The translations under genes and the position numbers were made by a program. A model generated the notes under the pieces. It had not been told where the DNA came from, did no database searches, and saw only the letters and a program-made list of their open reading frames with translations. Source: Sanderia malayensis (lineage: Eukaryota > Cnidaria > Scyphozoa > Semaeostomeae > Pelagiidae). From it: 64,000 nucleotides of DNA. Location of the stretch: positions 248,001 to 312,000 of the forward strand of contig RQOL01000392.1 of assembly GCA_013076295.1 (NCBI GenBank), written 5' to 3'. Shown here piece after piece: positions 1 through 10,211 of the stretch (the first letter of the stretch is position 1; the number at the start of each line of letters is the position of its first letter).

Positions 1-700
1 AATCGACTTTGATCATACTTTGTTTGTCTTCCGGAGTCCTTATCTACTGGATACCAACCCACAAAGACAGCATACGTGAAAAACTTTTCATCTCTACTTT
101 GTACATTGATGATTGCTTTTTTCACACTCAAGAGTCTTGGTGATGGTATGTATGATCCACCTTTGATTGGCTTGCAATTGAAGAAATGAATCTTATAATT
201 GACCACTGTTTCAAATGTCCAGCCACAACCCTTTTCTGTATATTCATTTAGATCTTCCTGGATTGGATCTTACCAATGGCTTCCATGACTTGGTCACTTA
301 TGTCTTCAATGCTAGCAATCCTTAATTGTGAAAGTACTTTCGATCTAAATACCGGAGGTAGATCAGTCTCAACATCACCAACTACTTTCTTGAAAACAAT
401 ATCAGTTTTAAGGTAATATTTTATTCTTTGATCATGTTGTTCTGACTCATTGTAGATTTAATCGATTATTTCAATTCTCGCCTGATCTCGTGACTGTTCT
501 CCTTTGATGAAAACTCGATAAGCTTCATCCTTTTTTTTTCACCCAGCACCAGATATTGTATTTTCTTGCTCATTGTGTTCTGTATGCATGTGGTGTTTTA
601 AATTTAGATGTCTCGTAAACTCCTTGAACAATTTTTAACATTGACTTTCTTTCTTCTTCTTAGACACGTAATCCAGATTTAATTCATTTAATCTCTTCAT
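1..700 (-). pseudogene. Polinton-type DNA polymerase B, N-terminal fragment (degraded)
   Basis: The minus strand encodes a degraded copy of the N-terminal region of the PolB-like protein also present at 57605-58388. Matching segments include a lysine-rich start, EFTRHLNL (remnant of a C2H2 finger whose cysteines are partly lost), a run ending KKKDEAYRVFI, YNESEQHDQ, and DIVFKKVVGDVETD. The likely ATG is at 698-700. In-frame stops lie after the lysine-rich start, in the AGxKKKD stretch and near IEIIDxIYNES. It runs off the left edge of the window. Proteins of this type belong to protein-primed family B polymerases of Polintons and adintoviruses. This piece carries no polymerase motif itself, so the assignment rests on similarity to the other copy. 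It is divergent from the Fic gene across a shared control region. Confidence 0.72.
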
Positions 701-997
701 GATGTGTGTTCTTGTCAAATGGGAACATGCGCTGATTGGTTGAAGATTACATCCTATTGGTGTCAAGATTCGAATTACAGTGCAACCAATGGTGGCGTAA
801 CCCATTTTTGATAGGCTAATGATTACATCATCGGCATTCGAAAGGAACATTCGAAAGGCAACGTAATCGAGTGCTGATTGGCTAATGATTACATCAATAT
901 TCGAAAGGAACTTGCAAATCTTGATGTAATCGGGTAGATGTTATTTTTCCTACAGGGTTTGGTTTGATGATGTTACTCATATTAAATACAATTAATA
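701..997. promoter_or_regulatory. Divergent intergenic control region between PolB fragment and Fic gene
   Basis: About 300 bp separate two divergent genes. A block reading GGCTAATGATTACATCA, then a gap, then ATTCGAAAGGAAC occurs twice (about 793-850 and 880-912). ATTGG boxes (reverse CCAAT) recur, as do TGATGTAATC-type motifs. The same vocabulary (TTCGAA, TGATGTAAT, CCAAT) recurs upstream of the Polinton genes at 28.1-28.28 kb and 33.05-33.25 kb. GGAACATTCG at 844-853 is only a two-pentamer heat-shock-like match. Promoter function is inferred from position and repetition. Confidence 0.5.
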
Positions 998-1294
998 ATG
1001 AATAAAGTTAACAAATCAGAATTTGCTGTAAGACCGAGAATAAAGATTTGGGGAGAAAACGTAAACTATTACAGTGAAGCTGAATTGATAGAGCAAGAAT
1101 TGAAAAAACTTCTAGAAGCTCATAAGGAAATTGAGATTGTGGATTTCTTAAGAACATGTTTGTGGATACATCCGTTTTCAGACGGAAATGGTAGACTTGC
1201 GAAATTATTGGCTTACTTTTTAACTGGTGCCTTAAAAGTATGGGATAAACAATTGGAGTTTATAGAGAGGTGCATTGAAATTGCGAAGGTTTGA
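998..1294 (+). CDS. Small Fic-domain protein (98 aa)
   Basis: The ORF has an ATG start and carries HPFSDGNGR at residues 58-66. This is the Fic/Doc active-site loop (HPFxxGNGR), with the catalytic His, acidic Asp, and Gly-Asn-Gly-Arg nucleotide-binding residues all present. It is followed by LAKLL, with Lys where Arg is usual. Fic enzymes transfer AMP or other nucleotide moieties to protein hydroxyls, but the substrate here is unknown. At 98 residues it is shorter than a usual Fic core (about 120-200 aa), lacks an obvious inhibitory S/TxxxEG/N motif, and has no signal peptide or membrane segment. It is intact and lies divergent to the PolB fragment. A second, frameshifted copy sits inside the main Polinton at 32664-33010, so the gene belongs to this element family rather than being a chance neighbour. 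The BEL element begins 59 bp downstream. Confidence 0.78.
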   Translation: MNKVNKSEFAVRPRIKIWGENVNYYSEAELIEQELKKLLEAHKEIEIVDFLRTCLWIHPFSDGNGRLAKLLAYFLTGALKVWDKQLEFIERCIEIAKV

Positions 1295-1353
1295 TGGAAG
1301 TGTTATGATGTAATCGACTGTGTAATAGACTATTGATTAGGTTATGGTGACAT

Positions 1354-1596
1354 TGTAAAGGTATTGAAGAAAAATCAAAATAAAAATTATAATTTATTCA
1401 CGTTTACCAATTTCTAGTTAATTTATCACTTTTAGTTCTGCCATTATGGCTACACCATGTTGTTCAGTTGGCATGACAACATGGTTTGTTTGTTGTTGTT
1501 TACTCGCATAAATAGGTGTGTCATTTCATTTTTGCCCTCTTGTCATCGATCACTCGACGTCTCAGATATATAATATGGCTGCTCACTCAATTTATG
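1354..1596 (+). repeat. 5' LTR of the BEL element (alignable part)
   Basis: This stretch matches 8098-8334 closely, with scattered substitutions and a 6-7-bp indel where the 5' copy has extra bases before AGGTGTGTCATTT. The true right end of the LTR cannot be fixed because the 3' copy is truncated. It could extend several hundred bases further, towards gag at 1939. It contains a TATATAATATGG stretch that may hold the promoter. Confidence 0.8.
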
Positions 1597-1938
1597 GTTT
1601 TGTAAACTAGAGCTGACATTCAATTACCTTACTAGCATTTACAGCACTTATAGCATTTTTTATTGGCCAGCTGGTAAGCTTCTTTCAGTGTTTCTTTTTC
1701 TTTTTTACATCTTGGACACACCTTAGGCTTAGGCCTAGGCTAGGTTTAGTAATGTTTCAAGTTTAGACTCATCTTGTTAGACTTTATACTTATAGCATTT
1801 TCATTTTGTATTTAGTTTGACGTTATTCAATATCAAAACGTACAAATACTTGTCAGTCAAAATGCTATGCTTGTGAGGTAACCCCACAGTCAAACAGAGA
1901 GTCAAGATTGTCAAACCGTTCAAATCAAACGATCATTG

Positions 1939-3634
1939 ATGTCATCAACCTCACGCAGATCAACTCGGAACACAACCAGAATTGATTATAATCTGTTCCA
2001 TTCGACTGGTGAACGAAACTCACACAAATCTTCACCTGAAGAATCTCCATGCAAGGAATTTTCACGCGAAGAACCTCCTACATCAATCGACTATACTGAT
2101 TTATCATCAACAATTATGCCTTCGAAATCTGAAGTAGAAGCAACCTTACTCATTCAGGAGGTTGACGATCTGATCGATGAGAATCCCATCTCACCAGATA
2201 CAATTGCAGATGTTGATGCAACTGTCACTAGGCTTTCAGAGCTACGCTCATCACTTAGAGGTCACAACTTATTGCTCAAAGCCGAAAACCTCAACAAAAA
2301 ATTGATCGATCAAATCTCTACAACGCTCGTGAACATCAAAGATTACATCAAAGCTTCGAAAAACTGCAAAACCAAGATTTCAATACAACAAGCCATGTAA
2401 ACCAACAACGCGGAGGCCCGAAAGGAGAGATTCATGCTATTCACCATCGCTGACGTAAGGCGACAAGCTGACAGATGCTGAATTCATCCAGGTCAAAACC
2501 GACAAGACGTATAAAGTTGACGCAGTCAACAAAATTGCTATGAAATATGAACTCATCTTGCAAACTCGATTCACCAATGAAGAACCAATAAAGGATATCA
2601 GAATCATCGGTGAATACTATAAACACATGACTTAATTGCGAACTGATTTTACTACAAGTCTTGAGTCACTTCTACATGAATGTGATGTGTACAAACAGAA
2701 ACTCTTTGCTGGATCAAAACTTAGCATCAATTTAGAGAAGTTTTCTGGTTCAGACTCAACAACAGACTTCTACACGTTCAAGGATAACTTCAACAAACTT
2801 CATGAACGATCAACACCAAAATACCTGCTTCCGGATTTATGGAAGAATAACTTCCTCAAAGGACCAGCACTCAGCATGGTGAAGAGTTTGACAGATATTG
2901 ATGAAATCTGGAAACAATTACAATTTGCATACGGAGACGTGAAGATGTTGCTTGCGAAGAAACTGAAGCACGTGTCTACTATGGACTCCTTGTCGAAATT
3001 CAAGGATGTCAATGCACTCGCTCACTCACTCAGTCGGATTATCACCTCTTTGAAGGAATTGGTCCACCTTGAAGAAAAGCACTGAATTGAAGACAACCTT
3101 TATTACAGCGATGGATTCCACAGAGTGTACAATCTGCTCGATGAAGGACGATTGACGCGTTGGCTGAGAAGCACTGCTGATGAAGATTTAGCTCAGAAGC
3201 AATCCTGGCTCAATTTCATCAAGTTCCTTGAAAAGGAACAAAAGCTGCAACAAATGAAACTAACCATATCGCAAACCTGTCTCGACAAGCCGTCTAAACC
3301 TCAAGATGGCACCAAAGACAAGACCAACAAACCAAACAGACAAGGCAGCTACCGATCATACCCAACTCAAGTAGCAATATGTTATATCTGCGACTCCGGG
3401 GGTGGTCAGAATAATCACTTGGTAACGTCCGGCCCTGCTGGTAAGAAGATTATTCAATACCACACGTGCCACAAATTTGCTGAGATGAGCCCTGCAAATC
3501 GCTTTGCAGTGCTGAAGGCCAACGGGTTTTGCTTCCAGTGTCTCTTCCCTGGTGCCTACATGTCATCTGGCAAACACAATGAGGGAAAGTGTCAAAGGGA
3601 TTTCAGTTGTCCTCATCCTTCCCATCAGAGATAG
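1939..3634 (+). pseudogene. BEL/Pao Gag, broken into several frames
   Basis: An ATG at 1939 opens a Ser/Arg-rich N-terminus, followed by a helical region (2100-2400). Other frames continue through 2470-2630 and 2636-3085. The last contains LEKFSGSD and DFYTFKDNF, typical of the DUF1759 Gag-like domain of BEL elements. A third segment (3125-3634) ends in a Cys/His-rich zinc-binding region with GFCFQC, KHNEGKC and CPHPSH, as in BEL nucleocapsid domains. Stops near 2398, 2634, 3083 and 3634 break the frame. Gag would form the virus-like particle and bind RNA. Confidence 0.75.
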
Positions 3635-3762
3635 CCAGTGCGCAAACATATCCTTGTTTGTGAAGAACACAAAGACACGGTGGAAAACAAAAACTTTCTC
3701 GAAACCTACAAGGCAAGATACATGAAGAATCCAAACCTTCCGTCATTTACAAAAACATCAGC

Positions 3763-4164
3763 TTGTCATTTCATGCAAACTCCTGCTTCAAATCAACACC
3801 AAAGTCAACACCACATATTGAAAGCAACGTCACTAGTCCAACTTCAACATCAAGTGACGAACAAGGCATCTACCTTCTGCAAAACGTCGTTATCAACAAG
3901 AAGGTCTTCACCATCTTCTTCGACAACAGCTGTAGTGACTTCCTAATCAAGCATGCTGCAGTCAAGATGTTGGGAAGTAAGGCAATAAAAGAATCATCGC
4001 AGATCACCTTTATTGGAGGTGTTGGAAACACTTCAACTCAATCAACACTTGGGTCATACACCGTTCCAATTCTGATGATTAATAGTCAAGTAGCATCACT
4101 CACTGGGACCTGCATTGAGGAAATCACGACAACATTTCCTCAATATCTGTTGACAGAAGTTTAG
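3763..4164 (+). pseudogene. BEL/Pao aspartic protease region
   Basis: The ORF contains IFFDNSCSD, which sits where BEL proteases have the catalytic Asp-Ser/Thr-Gly-like motif (DSGCSD type). The residue after Asp is Asn, so activity is doubtful. Downstream, ITFIGGVGNTST and YTVPILM fit the beta-rich retropepsin fold with its usual spacing. It lies between the Cys/His-rich Gag end and the RT domain, as expected. The ORF overlaps a different frame that carries the end of Gag and closes with a stop before the RT ORF. Confidence 0.6.
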
Positions 4165-4245
4165 GAAGAAATCTGTCAGATCTATCCTGGTGATCCTTCA
4201 GTTCTTCCGGTACCGTCAGCAAACGTTGGAGGAGACGTACATCTA

Positions 4246-6430
4246 ATGATCGGCATCAAGTATCTCAGGTATCACCCTAAACTTATATATCAATTGCCAT
4301 CTGGTCTCGCAATTTACCAATCCGTTTTCCGCAACAGTGATGGAGGCTCAGGGGTCATTGGCGGCCCACATCCGATATTCACTACGAATCAAAGCAACTT
4401 CTTCAATGATCCTGAGATGTTATCAGGATTCTTCAGCAATCAGCATCAGCTTTACAAGATGGAAGTCCAAGTCAATCCCGATGTGAAGCACCTCACACTC
4501 TCGTTTCCATCTTCAAGCATCAAACGTTTTGAAGATACAGAAGCTACAGGTTCACTGATCACGTATCGTTGTGTGAACTGCCGGCATTGTAAGGAATGCA
4601 AAAACTCAACACATCAGCGAGAAGTTAGCATCAAAGAAGGGGTAGAACAAAGCATAATCGACTCTTCAATCTACATCAACCTCGAGATTCAAACGATAAT
4701 AGCCAAACTACCATTCATTGATCAACCAACGAAGCTCTCTCCAAACAAGGATATTGCGTTGAAGGTTTACTACCAACAATTGAAGAAACTCAGTCGCCCC
4801 GAAAACCAACAAGATAAAGCTGACATCATTGCATCGGAGGCGAAATTGCAGAAACTTGGATTCGTTGATTTTGTTGACAACCTATCACCGGAACAACCAA
4901 CAACACTGAAGAACTCAGCTATTCAAAATTACATACCATGGCGTGCCGTTTGGAAGACAAGTTCCATCAGTACACCTTGTCGCATTGTGTACGACGCGTC
5001 ACACCCAACTTCATCCGGTCATAGTCTCAACGATCTTCTTGCGAAGGGACAAAATAAACTTAACAAGTTGCAAGAAATCCTTATCCGTTGGTCAGCGCAC
5101 AGGATTGGCATACATACAGACGTCCGAAAGATGTACAATACCATTCGCCTTGATGAGCAATATTGGCATTTTCAAAGGTACATTTGGCAGAACGACCTCG
5201 ATCCGGCGAAGATTCCCAAGGAAAAAGTAATCAAGACCCTCATTTACGGTATACATTCCAGTGGCAATCAAGCAGAATGTGGACTTCGATCAGTAGCCCA
5301 ACTTTGCCGTGAAGATTACCCAGAAGTTAGTCAAATCATTCAGAACGATGTTTATGTGGACGATTGCATTACTGGTGAATCATCTACAAAAGAAGCATTC
5401 AAACGAGCAGACGAGCTGGAGACCGTAACTAGTAGAGGTAGTTTCATACTCAAAGGCTTCACGTTTTCCAGAATTAAGCCATCAGAAGACCTCTCAGATT
5501 ACGGAGCCAGCATCGCTGTTGGGGGAATGAAATGGTTTCCTGAAACTGATGAACTCACACTCAATATCTCAGACCTCAATTTTTCAAAGAAGAGGAGGGG
5601 AAAGAAGTCTGCCAAAGCAACTAACATCATTCCTCAAAAGCTTACTTGTCGCGATTGTGCATCCAAGGTTGCAGAAATTTTCAACATCACCAGAAAAATG
5701 GCTCCAATCGTGCCATCAATGAAGCTTGATCTTAATGAATTGTCACTGCGGCAACTTGAGTGGGACGACTTAATACCTGAGGAGTTACGACCAAACTGGC
5801 TCAACAATTTCCAGATGATGAAGGAGCTTGGCAAAGTTCGGTTCAATCGAGCAATCATCCCAGAAGATGCAGTCAGCACTGACACTCAGGCGTTGGATTT
5901 TGGCAACGCAAGTAAATCTTTGGTTTGTGCATGCATCTATGCCCGCTTCCTTCGTAAAAACGGTGAATTCTCTTGTTAACTCGTGTTCGCAAGGACAAGA
6001 ACAGTACAGTACCAAAGGATCTATCCCTTCCAAGAGCAGAACTACTTGCCGCACTCATGAACACACACACAGGCGAAGTAGTTCGAAGATCATTTGGCAC
6101 ATTACACAAATCCTCCCTGAAGTTCACAGATAGCCAAATCACTTGCATTGGATATCTAACGATGACAAGCCATTGAAGTTGTGGGTACGCAATCGTGTCA
6201 TGGAAATCAATCGGTTCAAGACCAAGGAAAGCTGGTTCTACATTCAGACAAACAACATGATTGCAGACCTCGGTACAAGAAGAGGAGCGACCATTGCAGA
6301 TGTGGACAAAGAATCTCAGTGGATATATGGAATGGATTGGATGAAGCTACCAGAATCAGAATTCCCAATGAAGTCATCTGAAGATTTGAAGGTTTCTGAA
6401 TCTGACATCAAAGAAATTGATAAAGAATAA
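4246..6430 (+). pseudogene. BEL/Pao reverse transcriptase and RNase H region
   Basis: The main ORF (4246-5979, 577 codons) begins with a DUF1758-like linker (LPSGLAIYQSVF). The RT palm follows: RIVYDASHP, IHTDVRKMYNTI and the catalytic box VYVDDC near residue 375. The polymerase would copy the element RNA into cDNA. After 5979 the coding sequence continues in other frames, through a Pao-type peptidase/RNase H-like segment to 6430, where WFYIQTNNMIADLGTR matches the end of the RNase H domain. RT itself is uninterrupted, but the connection to RNase H has at least two frame changes. Confidence 0.85.
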
Positions 6431-6512
6431 ACAGTCCTTGTCCATCAGTCATCAGCAATGCCAGATCTAATTCAAATCGCTCGACAAAGGTATCAATTTT
6501 CTCAGTATTTGA

Positions 6513-8080
6513 TTGATCCGAATTGTCACAGATTCAGTTGTTGTACGAATACTGGCATATGTATTCCGATTCTTGTACAACTTGATTTCAAGAGTCAAAA
6601 ACAAGAACGTACTTCTTCAAAAATCTCAATCCAACATGCTCACCGAGGAGGAGATTGCCAGAGCTGAACGATACTTCTACAAGAGAGGCACAAGGGAAGT
6701 TCAGCATTTCTTGCGGAAATCTAAATACGAGAAGATATCCCAGCTCAAAAACGATGTTTTGATGTACACCAGTAGAATACTGCCAAACAAACAAGTTTCA
6801 GTTGTCGGGAGGATTACAGATACGATGAAAGTTTTGTCAGCAACCACCTTCTTTGTTCCTGTCCTAGACAATAACTCTCCAGTTGCATACAGCATCGCAT
6901 CAGATGTTCACTGGTACGATCCATCGGTTCAACACTGTGGCATTGAAACAACACTCCGATACGTTTTGAAGAAATGCTTCATAATCAATGGACGAAATCT
7001 CATCAAACAAATCAAGAGATCCTGCCACAGATGTCGATTCCATGAGAAGCGAACCGTCGAAATGGCAATGGGACCTGTATCAGCTTGCAATCTGATGATC
7101 ACACCTGCTTTCTATTTTACACAACTAGATCTGTCAGGTCCGTACATGTCTTACTCACCTCAACTTAAAAGAACTACGATCAAAATATGGCTCATTGTGC
7201 TTTGATGTTGTTCGACAAGTGCTATCAACATCAAGACGATGGACGACTACTCCATGACAGCTTTTATTCAAGCAATTACAAGATTTGCTGTCGATCACGG
7301 TTTCCCGAAACGTCTGATTTGTGACGAAGGCAGCCAACTCATCAAGGGTTGTAAAGAAATGAAGATCAACATACTAGACGTTCAACAGAAGCTGCATCGA
7401 GGTCGAGTAGACTTTCATGTGTGTGTCCTGTCCAAGGACACAATATGAATGGAAAAGTGGAACGAAAAATCAAGGAAATAAACAGCTCTATCAAGAAGAC
7501 CCTCTACAACCAACGACTTTCGTTACTTCAGTGGGAACCACTATCAGCAGTCATTGCAAATCAGATCAACAATCTACCTTTGGCTATTGGAGATGTTTCT
7601 GGTGATTTCGAATGCCTTGATCTCATCACCCCGACTCGCCTGCTACTTGGTAGAATCAACGACAGAGCCATTGATGGACTGATTTTGTGTGATAATCCAA
7701 CCAAAATCATCAAAGATAACGAGAAAGCGTTCGACACCTGTTTTGATGTATGGCTCACAGTTCATGTTCCAAAGCTGATGAAGCAATCGAAATGGTACCG
7801 CAGTAATGAAATCGATGTTGGTGATGTTGTGTTGTTCGTAAAACACAACTCGACAATTTCAAAAAAATACACGTATGGCATCGTAAAAGAACTCGAGTAT
7901 GGAGAAGACGTGCTGCCACGAAGGGCAAAAGTTCAGTATCGTAACGAAAATGAATCTGGTTTACGTGAAACGTATCGTTCTCTACGTGGACTTATCATTA
8001 TTCATTATGTGCACGAATCTGATTATTTGTATGAACTTGGCTCGATTGCCAAAAATATCGATTTGAACTCGAAATTATAA
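6513..8080 (+). pseudogene. BEL/Pao integrase with C-terminal DUF5641-like domain
   Basis: The N-terminal zinc-binding part (HCGIETTLRY then CHRCRFHEKR) is followed by QLDLSGPY with the first catalytic Asp. Other frames carry RLICDEGSQ with the second Asp and GKVERKIKEI with the Glu. The last ORF (7421-8080) ends with KYTYGIVKELEYGED and QYRNENESG, as in the DUF5641 tail of BEL integrases. Breaks at about 7205 and 7448 disconnect the three catalytic residues. Confidence 0.8.
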
Positions 8081-8097
8081 TTTTCATTTGGGGGGAG

Positions 8098-8334
8098 TGT
8101 AAAGGTATTTAAGAAAAATAAAAATAAAAATTATTATTTATTCACGTTTACTAATTTCTAGTTAATTTATCATTTTTAGTTCTGCCATTATGGCTACACC
8201 ATGCTGTTCAGTTGGCATGACAACATGGTTTGTTTGTTGTTGTTTACTCGCTAGGTGTGTCATTTCATTTTTGCCCTCTTGTCATCTATCACTAAACGTC
8301 TCAGATATATAATATGGCTGCTCACTCAATTTAT
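8098..8334 (+). repeat. 3' LTR of the BEL element, truncated
   Basis: It starts TGTAAAGGTATTTAAG directly after the polypurine tract and is alignable to 1354-1596. After TCAATTTATG the sequence departs from the 5' LTR and turns back on itself as an inverted copy of its last 19 bases. Confidence 0.8.
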
Positions 8335-8352
8335 GAGTGAGCAGCCATATTA
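8310..8352. repeat. Perfect 19-bp stem, 5-nt loop hairpin at the end of the 3' LTR
   Basis: TAATATGGCTGCTCACTCA (8310-8328), ATTTA, then its exact reverse complement (8334-8352). The left arm is normal LTR sequence and the right arm is absent from the 5' LTR. This is a snap-back end, most simply from a template switch during reverse transcription or repair. Confidence 0.85.
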
Positions 8353-9178
8353 TTTAAAGCCATATTTAAATGAGGAAAATTGTGCAAATAGCGCCTGAAA
8401 AATTCATAACTTTGACTTTGTTTTCATTGGGCCTAAGCCTTGCAAGCATGCCTAAGCAACGCCTACTACCAAAAACAACAACTATTTCAACTTAAAATAC
8501 AAAAAAAGCTATCACCTGTGTTTTCTATTGTTTCCTGCAACTCTCCAGGGTCTTTGAAACAAATAGCAGCTTTTTGCAAAGATTATTCAGGTGGTAAAAC
8601 ACTTTGAAAGGCACCCTTTGTGTGCAAAACAAAAACACACGTCTTCTCCAAAAAAGTACCTGCTGCAACCGAGGGCGAATAACGAAAAACAACCGAAAAT
8701 TCACATGGGTCGCCTGCAAGCCGAGGGCGAAAAACAAAAAACGATCCACAACCCACGTGGGTAGCGCAAAAAGAGCCAATCAAATTGCAGGAAAACGCGA
8801 AACAGGTCACATGAACAGCGAATACTCTGTTCGAAAATGGAGTTTTCAACACGAATTTGGAAGTTTTGCCAGCGTAAACCGTAGTTTTTTCGTGATAGCA
8901 CAATTAGCAGAATAATTAGTGGAATAATTCAATAATTTGGGAGAAATTCGAAAAACAAAATCCATTAACCTGGTTAAAACAATAAACTAAACATTCAGTG
9001 TGAATTTCATTGCCATATATCCGCATACAAAGAAACCTTTGTGATCACACGGTTCGCCGTTTCGGCCCATTGTTTTGGGGCGTTCAGCCTATTGTTTCGG
9101 GTCGAATCTATTGTTTTTGGCATGAAAGTGCGTCATCACGTGACCTCCGCAGAAGTAATATTAGATAATATGCGGGTT
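8353..9178. other. No recognisable gene
   Basis: AT-rich DNA without a credible coding frame. Two similar purine-rich stretches (GAGGGCGAATAACGAAAAAC near 8670, GAGGGCGAAAAACAAAAAAC near 8720) suggest a small internal duplication. Three imperfect copies of a CCTATTGTTTTGGG-type motif lie at about 9065-9120. Confidence 0.4.
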
Positions 9179-9382
9179 CTGGCGCACTATCACGTGACGT
9201 ATGACGTCATCATAATTAATTACTATGACATCACGTGACGTTTTTATAGTTCTTGTAACATCATGTGATCAACGTGGCTTCTGGCACACTATGACGTGAC
9301 GTATGACGTCATTATAATTAACTATTCTTGCATCACGTGACGTCGTTATAGATCTTGTAACATCATGTGATCAACCTCGTTT
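9179..9382. repeat. Two-copy 102-bp tandem duplication rich in CACGTG and TGACGTCA
   Basis: Copies begin CTGGCGCACTAT (9179) and CTGGCACACTAT (9281). Each contains GTGACGTATGACGTCAT, ATAATTAA, CATCACGTGACGT and TAACATCATGTGATCAAC. E-box (CACGTG) and CRE-like (TGACGTCA) palindromes are therefore present twice each. It lies just outside the left target duplication of the outer MULE. Confidence 0.75.
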
Positions 9383-9415
9383 TGGTCTGAGATGCACAAG
9401 GTTAAGTAGACAAGA

Positions 9416-9461
9416 GGTGCCCACTTCATGCCATCCCTCAGAATTACCTTCCTGACATCAC
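9416..9461 (+). repeat. Left TIR of the outer MULE
   Basis: About 46 bp starting GGTGCCCACTTCATGCCATC are the reverse complement of 22222-22267 with two or three mismatches. They directly follow the TSD TAGACAAGA. Confidence 0.88.
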
Positions 9462-10211
9462 CTTTATTTTCATCCCGACCGAGTATATTTTTTATTTACG
9501 CACGATTGTGCGATGCGAGGGAACAGCACCGACGGAGCTGCACAAACTTTCGCAATGGCGGTGGATTTTTTGTCATTTTACTTCCACTACTAAGCAAGAC
9601 AAGAACAAGTTCAGCGCAATTGATGCTAGCAATAAGGTATGAGAGCAAAGTTGCTGATTTTTTGGCCAAAAATAGCTGGCTAGGCCTAGCTTAGCCAGTC
9701 ACAAAAGATAGGTAGGCCAGCAGGCTCAGGGGATTTGCTCAATGTGTGACTAGCTAGGCCCTACAAGCCTAGCTACTGTAGTAGATAGGACACTTCAATT
9801 TTTTATCAAAACCTGGAAAACGACTTAATACTATTATATATACAGTCTGTACCCTAAAACCATACTGAAAAATTTTTGCACGGAACCTATCAAAAACTGC
9901 AAAACAACCCATCTGTGTGCATCATGAAACATAAATTAGTTCAGCTCCTCTGAAACCCTTGCACAAACCCTATCAAAACTAGAAAATGACCATTGTCAGC
10001 CATAAAACTTCACAAATTAAATCTACTGAAAGGCTTCTGCACAAAGCCTTCAAGAAATAAAAAACAACCATCTGTATGTAAGTTAAAACATATTTTTAAA
10101 AAGAATCATTCAAAAACCAGATAATGTCTGTATAATGTTCCCAATGTTCCCAATTGAAAAACCCAATGTTCCATATAATGTCTTTGATTTTTTATTTTAT
10201 TGCTTTTAGTT
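9462..10211. repeat. Non-coding left flank of the outer MULE with three degenerate 76-85-bp tandem units
   Basis: No gene is seen. Units begin CTGAAA at about 9865, 9950 and 10026. Each contains TGCAC-AAA, CTATCAAAA-like and ACCATCTGT-like blocks. They lie just past the 3' end of the Ulp1-like region and may belong to its 3' untranslated sequence. Confidence 0.5.

Larger units (their letters stand above)
1354..8334 (+). mobile_element. BEL/Pao LTR retrotransposon (defective)
   Basis: About 7 kb bounded by direct repeats starting TGTAAAGGTATT at 1354 and 8098. A purine tract (GGGGGGAG) lies immediately before the 3' LTR. Internal order is gag, aspartic protease, reverse transcriptase/RNase H, integrase, as in the BEL/Pao group. 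The coding part is split by many frameshifts and stops, so it is not functional. The 3' LTR stops being alignable to the 5' LTR at about 8334 and enters a hairpin, so the 3' end is truncated or rearranged and no target duplication can be read. The element sits just downstream of the Fic gene of the Polinton remnant. Confidence 0.88.

Noticed and set aside
8604..8915. 103-codon plus-strand ORF
   Set aside because: Overlaps three opposite-strand ORFs of similar length, low-complexity Arg/Lys/Asn composition, no motif; looks like chance.
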